13,737 nucleotides of DNA from Planctomycetota bacterium (GTDB taxonomy: Bacteria; Planctomycetota; Planctomycetia; Pirellulales; Lacipirellulaceae): positions 1 through 13,737 of the forward strand of contig JAJDEE010000379.1 of NCBI GenBank assembly GCA_029259975.1. Reading direction: 5' to 3'. Of the stretch, positions 12,401 through 13,737 are shown one piece after another. A program made the position numbers and the translations under genes. The number at the start of each line of letters is the position of its first letter. The stretch's first letter is position 1. A model generated the notes under the pieces. The model saw only the letters and a program-made list of their open reading frames with translations, made no database searches and was not told the DNA's origin.

Positions 12401-13736
12401 ATTGCTCGCGCCGGAGACTCAATTCCAGTACGACGCTGCCGGCAACCAGACAGCCGTCATCGATGCTAACGACAATACAACCCAATTTGAATATGATGTC
12501 CTCAACCGCGTTGTCACCACAACTGACGCCGAAGGTGGGCAATCACACATAGTCTATGATACCACCGGCCAACTTGTCGCCGGCATCGATGCCCTCGGTC
12601 GCGCAGCCTACACGCAATACGACGAACGTGGTCGGGCGAAGCTGACTCGACTGCCAGATCCCGATGGCGATGGACCGCAATTAGCTCCCGAAACGCGTTT
12701 CAAATACGATGCAGCCGGCAATCTCCTCGAGCAGATCGATCCGAATGGTTTCAGCACCAAGTTTGAGTATGACGAACTGAATCGCCTCATCAAAGAAGAG
12801 TTTGTCAGCGATTCGGTGGTGATCGACAGCAGCAGTCCTGGATTTGATCCCTACAAAGGCTCGGAGGCTACGGTTACCAATCAAGAAGCCTACGGGGGGG
12901 ACTACCAGCGGGTAACGGCAACTGAAGGTACTAATTCCGATCAAGCAGGGGTCGATTGGATTTTTACCGATTTACCTGCGGGAACCTACCGTCTGGCAGT
13001 GTCCTGGGTTGCCGACCTCACTCATTCAACGGCAGTCGGCGTGAGAACTCTTCATGGTGGCCAAAACGTCTCTGTAGGAACGGTCGATCAAACGGTTTCA
13101 CCCAAGGGCTTCGTGCGTAGCGATGGAGAGGGCACCCAAGAATGGGAAGTGATTGACCAAGCATTTGAAATTGCGGAATCCGATTCACACACTTTGAGAA
13201 TCCGGCTCTTGAAAAATGGCGGAGGAATTTTCAGCGCCGATGCTGCGCTTGTTGAGCGAATTTCTAGTCGTACTTTCACGTACGACGACAACGGCAACCT
13301 CGAAACCGAGACCGATACGCTCGGTAACGTGACCAACTACACCTACGACGCGCTCAATCGAGTCAAAACGGTAGAGCTACCCACACTCGATACAGTCGAT
13401 GCCAATGGAACACTCCTGCCTCGTCCAAAAACGACGACGTCCTACGATGGCTACGGCAATGTTACGAAAACCATCGAAGACCGTGGCGGGCAAAACCGTG
13501 AGACGCATTGGACCTACGACGGACGTAACCGCGTGCTGACCGAAACTCTCGACGCGACCGGTACCGAAACGATCGAGACCGAATTCATATACGACGAAGT
13601 AGGCAACCTTATTCAAACCACAGACGCCTGGGGCACTTCGGACTCTGTGGTAACGAACTTTGAGTACGACGACCTCAATCGGTTGAAAAAGGAATCTATC
13701 TCGGTCGGTGGTGCTGAACTTTCGACAGAATCGACC
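3..13736 (+). CDS. Giant multidomain RHS-repeat surface protein, partial at both ends
   Basis: One uninterrupted reading frame of 4578 codons (roughly half a megadalton) covers the window; there is no in-frame stop, and start and stop lie outside. Domain order seen: dockerin-like loops, Ig-like sandwich, three CSLREA/beta-helix/choice-of-anchor-Q modules, four FG-GAP repeats, transglutaminase-like fold, four GWD-type sandwich repeats, DUF6531, and YD repeats interrupted by golvesin-like modules. Not one Cys codon was found and only about 15 Met codons; Asp, Asn, Gly, Ser and Thr dominate, as in secreted calcium-dependent repeat proteins. The frame keeps domain meaning throughout, so it is real and not a chance opening. 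Signal peptide, secretion signal and C-terminal tip are not visible. Known family role: RHS proteins build beta-cages, and beta-helix and FG-GAP parts commonly serve adhesion. The specific role here, probably surface adhesion or display, is inferred. No name can be assigned. Opposite-strand and other-frame openings show no domain content. Confidence 0.96.
420..824 (+). other. Ig/CARDB-like beta-sandwich
   Basis: Residues 140-274 read as alternating beta strands with no helix-rich stretch. They include LVLNKFSVQSNNLVVDYAAL, a strand pair with KVQLFKTG, and a later EVLIATSVLSSIVEGDSIYA segment that resembles the closing strands of CARDB-type Ig-like domains (adhesion domains predicted in secreted proteins). 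It sits as a spacer between the calcium loops and the first beta-helix. The family assignment is tentative; what is seen is strand periodicity only. Confidence 0.45.
834..2066 (+). other. Beta-helix module A (CSLREA-like cap to choice-of-anchor Q)
   Basis: Residues 278-688 form the first of three modules. The cap is a degenerate CSLREA-type segment: VNSLDDAG, then HTLRELLVANE at 888-920. A D-x-D-x-D-G loop (DHDQDGVAD, 1002-1028) follows and is absent from modules B and C. IAGPGPGLLSIDA (about 1056-1094) starts the coil stack. Right-handed parallel beta-helix turns follow, marked by Gly-rich steps: GSGGAI (about 1198), AGGGIY (1274), GGGVY (1350), DGGGIV (1436), GGGLII (1535), AGGIFS (1627). 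Between them come strands of the S/NSTFSGN and NTTVTGN type. The module closes with SPAIDAGND at about 1920 and DIGPAP at 2040. This architecture resembles chlamydial Pmp-like repeats and is typical of surface adhesins. The closing DIG motif lacks the usual FE. Confidence 0.85.
2067..3227 (+). other. Beta-helix module B (CSLREA to choice-of-anchor Q)
   Basis: Residues 689-1075 form the second module. A clear CSLREA-type entry reads DLIVDTLEDG (2070) then SLREAILLAN (2130-2159). IVGPGAELLTIDG follows at 2283-2321. Helix turns carry GGGILN (about 2565), DGGGVY (2638), GGGIFA (2737) and GGGIYS (2811), alternating with NSTVSGN, STISGNS and TTIANN strands. The closing choice-of-anchor-Q block is near-canonical: LGDYGGPTQTHALLPDSLAIDAG (shared pattern ending at about 3113), DQRGYSR, and VDIGAFEA at 3204-3227. 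The next module starts directly after it. Family knowledge suggests an exported beta-helix serving as a binding surface; the ligand is unknown. Confidence 0.9.
3228..4673 (+). other. Beta-helix module C (CSLREA to choice-of-anchor Q)
   Basis: Residues 1076-1557 form the third and longest module. It enters with LIVTTAIDENA (3231) and SLREAL (3282-3299), followed by IVGLGADLLTIDA (3411-3449). It has the densest series of helix turns: GAGIHN (3540), GGGIYN (3612 and 3690), GGGIYNN (3783), GGGILT (3867), GGGIHA (about 3945), then the weaker GAIYV (4050 and 4170), GGLSL (4251) and GGVQI (4332). Two neighbouring coils repeat an IDGG-x-x-S-x-N pattern (about 3648 and 3816). It ends with ETHALLPGSLAIDRG (4524-4568), DQRGYER and IDIGAHEAQ (4647-4673), a slightly changed choice-of-anchor-Q signature. 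Together with modules A and B it makes an elongated stacked beta-helix rod of about 1280 residues. Confidence 0.9.
4683..5279 (+). other. Four FG-GAP/VCBS-type calcium repeats
   Basis: Residues 1561-1759 contain four loops of the GDFNGDG-x-D-D type: GDFNGDGREDYALL at 4689, GDFNGDGRDDIAFQD at 4857, GDFDGDGSDELIGRD at 5016 and GDVNRDGLDDLVGRR at 5184. The spacing is about 160-170 bases, so each unit is roughly 55 residues, the usual blade length of beta-propeller FG-GAP repeats as in integrin alpha chains and bacterial VCBS proteins. Each loop keeps the Asp ligands for calcium. Four copies are fewer than a closed seven-blade propeller. Either the propeller is partial or neighbouring strands complete it; the flanks show no further loops. 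The expected role is extracellular binding or structure. Confidence 0.88.
5421..5813 (+). other. Transglutaminase-like domain lacking the catalytic Cys
   Basis: Residues 1807-1937 match the transglutaminase-like fold found in large planctomycete RHS proteins. They begin with PYDKVLEEFSWVYNNVE and LYPGLMKG, then GNPWDQAALLVDKLETAGFE (5529-5588), where an active enzyme would carry Cys just before the helix (the C-x-D-x-A-x-L-L pattern). Here the aligned residue is Trp at 5538 (residue 1846). The His of HAW (5739, residue 1913) and the Asp of DLDPSWK (5796, residue 1932) remain in the expected positions. The domain therefore keeps two of three classical triad residues and probably has a binding or structural role; crosslinking or protease chemistry through Cys is not possible because the visible protein contains no Cys. 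The stretch 5280-5420 before it is an acidic linker (DADVVDDGN). Confidence 0.82.
5814..6542 (+). other. Post-transglutaminase linker and unassigned beta-rich region
   Basis: Residues 1938-2180. The first part (to about 6075) is polar and helix-prone (FEYLKLSADNK, EYYEDQVQQYLAASAEHQGK, SREGAIIAKSFE), as is usual directly downstream of this transglutaminase fold. The rest (about 6076-6542) is Ser/Thr/Asp-rich with strand-like stretches (HQVTIGFDRATSDDIRVDLT, SISLDSGTVSNYGSS, STVLQLAG) and ends in a Pro-rich joint (VIPAPPNNN, about 6522). I recognise no named family for the beta-rich half. It may be a sandwich domain preceding the GWD repeats. There is no membrane segment. Confidence 0.5.
6543..6971 (+). 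repeat. GWD sandwich repeat, degenerate copy 0
   Basis: Residues 2181-2323 look like a diverged first copy of the downstream repeat. TLEFEIEV (from 6600) corresponds to the hLEFDF strand, HQLYGP (about 6747) to the IYG strand, VSITVG to the IPL strand, and DSLALIYVQN followed by NP-x-S-x-ASGVIRNLRY (6885-6962) to the LVFGVD, NP-NATSI, NVRL ending of copy 2. The GWD core motif itself is missing, and an insertion in the middle lengthens the unit. The alignment is by eye and less certain than copies 1-3. Confidence 0.5.
6987..7394 (+). repeat. GWD sandwich repeat, copy 1
   Basis: Residues 2329-2464. Conserved landmarks: HLQFDFLS (7089), SHVFGWDTDTD (7128-7160, Trp at 7143), DRFAFYGS, ETITIPLDQFLNG (about 7251), LSELVFGVDDGG (7305-7340) and ANSIFSNVRMFELE (to 7394). 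The Trp-Asp core, the IPL strand and the closing NVR strand recur in copies 2 and 3 at near-constant spacing. An all-beta jelly-roll fold is inferred from strand alternation. A carbohydrate-binding-like role is a guess. Confidence 0.8.
7410..7799 (+). repeat. GWD sandwich repeat, copy 2
   Basis: Residues 2470-2599. Landmarks: TILEFDFRT (7488), SHTIGWDSN (7530-7556, Trp at 7545, 402 bases after copy 1), LIHIYGTGP (about 7600), QPISIPLKNYI, DKLVFGVDGGGSNPNATSI (about 7719-7772) and YQNVRLREA (to 7799). It is the copy closest to a consensus and aligns with copy 1 over its whole length without large gaps. Confidence 0.82.
7800..8186 (+). repeat. GWD sandwich repeat, copy 3
   Basis: Residues 2600-2728. 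Landmarks: WLEFEFQST (7899), AHVIGWDTN (7938-7964, Trp at 7953, 408 bases after copy 2), RLYQIAGTGN, HIVQIPIGEFVGG (about 8061-8099), NNLVFINEGG (8121-8150) and GKFAFFEAD (to 8186). The closing strand has lost the NVR signature, and the VDGG loop has become INEGG, so this copy is diverging at its C-terminal end. Confidence 0.78.
8187..9440 (+). other. Transglutaminase-associated extension before the RHS entry
   Basis: Residues 2729-3146. It begins with beta segments (FSYNLVVPAHSTDSIQITYD, YVLPELKIDGQL), then a HRGPTRFGIF segment. A long helix-prone stretch follows (ETIAAATILAPKL, ERVDAISKLLSYAGAKYWDD, 8535-8661), then SSALEHNIIEEQI near 8919 and STMKGLLLAVQNAG near 8973, and finally GDWDGAVHVIEKPNSLGF at about 9282. 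In my recollection of planctomycete RHS proteins, this kind of block follows the transglutaminase-like fold directly; here the GWD repeats lie between them. No catalytic motif is visible. The Ser-rich tail (LSQSLSQGNSKFFSS) leads into DUF6531. The boundary and the family link are inferred. Confidence 0.55.
9441..9680 (+). other. DUF6531 RHS entry domain
   Basis: Residues 3147-3226 show the standard opening of an RHS shell: AGDPVNTANGNMF (9441-9479), then VPLSFARHYDSQ (9516-9551), GFGVGWTHSFSDRL (9567-9608), and SNGQRHTF shortly after. This domain plugs or starts the beta-cage in many RHS and wall-associated proteins and is usually followed by YD repeats, as here. All hallmark residues (GDPV, the R-x-Y pair, and G-x-G-W with H-x-F) are present. 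Nothing suggests damage. Confidence 0.9.
9681..10802 (+). other. RHS/YD repeat shell, first segment
   Basis: Residues 3227-3600. YD-type repeats include VDLVYRDKSGIEYTF, FFYDANGNIDRI (about 9940), YEYYPNGRVFRVTDSEGN (10200), FTDENGNTETY and FTYDNEGRLETTTDALGN (about 10662), spaced irregularly as in RHS N-terminal shell segments. The repeats fold into a long beta-sheet that wraps into a hollow cage in characterised RHS and TcC proteins. The segment ends at LLKSETSPRGTE, directly before a golvesin-like fragment. Confidence 0.87.
10803..10943 (+). other. C-terminal half of a golvesin-like sandwich
   Basis: Residues 3601-3647 carry LGWEELDGSFHVSGDTLSVR (10815-10874) and FVIADAIRID (10908-10937). 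This matches the second half of golvesin-C-terminal-like domains, where W-x-x-LG-x-F-x-V precedes a VIADAVRI strand. The expected first half (GGDY, a W-x-F-x-L strand, then G-x-YRVSATW) is missing upstream, where YD-repeat text runs straight into it. The first half of such a domain instead follows immediately downstream. Confidence 0.65.
10968..11279 (+). other. N-terminal half of a golvesin-like sandwich
   Basis: Residues 3656-3759 start with IIDDDEFHLTNAF, then YYGGDRTIF (11058-11084), ATATWTFEGIPAGDYRVSAT (11100-11159), W, and DQRIAPYD (11250-11273). These are the hallmark strands of the first half of a golvesin-like domain. The second half (the W-x-x-LG and ADAVRI strands) does not follow; a YD repeat (FDYDVDGN) begins at about 11295. 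With the fragment at 10803-10943 the two halves could form one circularly permuted sandwich. Confidence 0.7.
11280..12311 (+). other. RHS/YD repeat shell, second segment
   Basis: Residues 3760-4103. Dense YD repeats: FDYDVDGN, VVYDHHGNIIKATDPAG, SVYDVIGRL, LQYDSSGRLRTSTDPLGN, RLYDSKGNL, FRYDSRSRLIETIHPDG, FTYDAAGRLLKTINADG, YDDLGRTIQ, IAYDAAGNVTQ, IRYDNLNRPVETINADG and IVYDNAGRIKYTF. This is the most regular part of the shell. One departure from the rhythm is about 35 residues at roughly 12096-12210 (AAGYSVHFISVQSD and following), which contain no YD motif. Confidence 0.9.
12312..12587 (+). repeat. 92-residue RHS tandem unit, copy 1
   Basis: Residues 4104-4195: DELGRKTELVYDEYGRL, PDPDASGSLLAPET (12378-12419), FQYDAAGN, then FEYDVLNRVVTTT. 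It aligns position by position with the next 276 bases: APET lies at 12408 here and at 12684 in copy 2. Each unit holds several YD motifs plus a PDPD linker. This is a protein-level duplication; the DNA has diverged substantially. Confidence 0.8.
12588..12806 (+). repeat. 92-residue RHS tandem unit, copy 2 (cut short)
   Basis: Residues 4196-4268: DALGRAAYTQYDERGR, PDPDGDGPQLAPET (12654-12695), FKYDAAGN, then FEYDELNRLIKEEF. It matches copy 1 at a constant 276-base offset. Instead of completing the unit with a GGQSHIVYD-like end, the text changes to a golvesin-like module after about 73 residues, suggesting that module was placed inside the repeat unit. Confidence 0.78.
12807..13268 (+). other. 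Complete golvesin-like beta-sandwich inside the RHS shell
   Basis: Residues 4269-4422: VVIDSSSPGFDP (12816-12851), AYGGDYQRV (12888-12914), DWIFTDLPAGTYRLAVSW (12954-13007), GTVDQTVSP (about 13077), WEVIDQAFEI (13143-13172), HTLRIRLLKN (13188-13217) and FSADAALVER (13230-13259). The strand order is the normal one for golvesin-C-terminal-like domains, with ADAALVE in place of the usual ADAVRIE. These sandwiches are thought to bind polymer or carbohydrate; no binding residues can be named here. YD repeats resume at FTYDDNGN (13275). Confidence 0.78.
13269..13736 (+). other. RHS/YD repeat shell, last visible segment
   Basis: Residues 4423-4578: FTYDDNGNLETETDTLGN, YTYDALNRV, TSYDGYGNVTKTIEDRGG, WTYDGRNRVLTETLDATG, FIYDEVGNLIQTTDAWG and FEYDDLNRLKKES. 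The segment runs off the window end still in YD rhythm. The conserved RHS core that precedes a variable C-terminal tip (the region around DPxGxxG) is not reached, so whether the protein carries an effector or other C-terminal cargo cannot be told. Confidence 0.9.
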
Positions 13737-13737
13737 T

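Overview
The whole window lies inside one enormous protein-coding gene. Plus-strand frame 3 (codons starting at position 3, 6, 9 and so on) is open from base 3 to base 13736 without a stop, giving 4578 codons, with neither the true start nor the true stop inside the window. I read this frame line by line. No competing gene, RNA gene, promoter, terminator, mobile element or CRISPR array is supported on either strand.

The likely source is a planctomycete of the Pirellulales type, with G+C near one half by eye. This is inferred from the domain vocabulary: dockerin-like calcium loops of the form GDYNLDG, CSLREA and choice-of-anchor-Q modules around parallel beta-helices, FG-GAP repeats, a transglutaminase-like fold, a DUF6531 RHS entry domain, YD repeats and golvesin-type beta-sandwiches. 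That combination is characteristic of giant planctomycete surface proteins. No taxonomic marker gene is present.

Order along the protein (window residue = (base-3)/3+1): dockerin-like calcium-binding region (3-410); Ig/CARDB-like sandwich (420-824); three consecutive modules, each CSLREA-type cap, right-handed beta-helix with GGGI turns, then choice-of-anchor-Q closing motif (834-2066, 2067-3227, 3228-4673); four FG-GAP/VCBS calcium repeats (4683-5279); a transglutaminase-like domain whose catalytic cysteine position is a tryptophan (5421-5813); a beta-rich region of unknown type (5814-6542); four tandem copies of a roughly 135-residue 'GWD' beta-sandwich repeat (6543-8186); the helical and beta extension that normally follows this transglutaminase fold (8187-9440); a DUF6531 domain (9441-9680); then an RHS/YD-repeat shell that continues past the window end. 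The RHS shell is interrupted by a golvesin-like module in apparently swapped halves (10803-11279) and by a complete golvesin-like module (12807-13268).

No cysteine codon occurs anywhere in the 4578 codons read, which fits an exported, calcium-stabilised surface protein. A reasonable inference is a cell-surface adhesin or scaffold: beta-helices and FG-GAP modules display binding faces, and the RHS part forms a shell whose C-terminal cargo, if any, lies outside the window.
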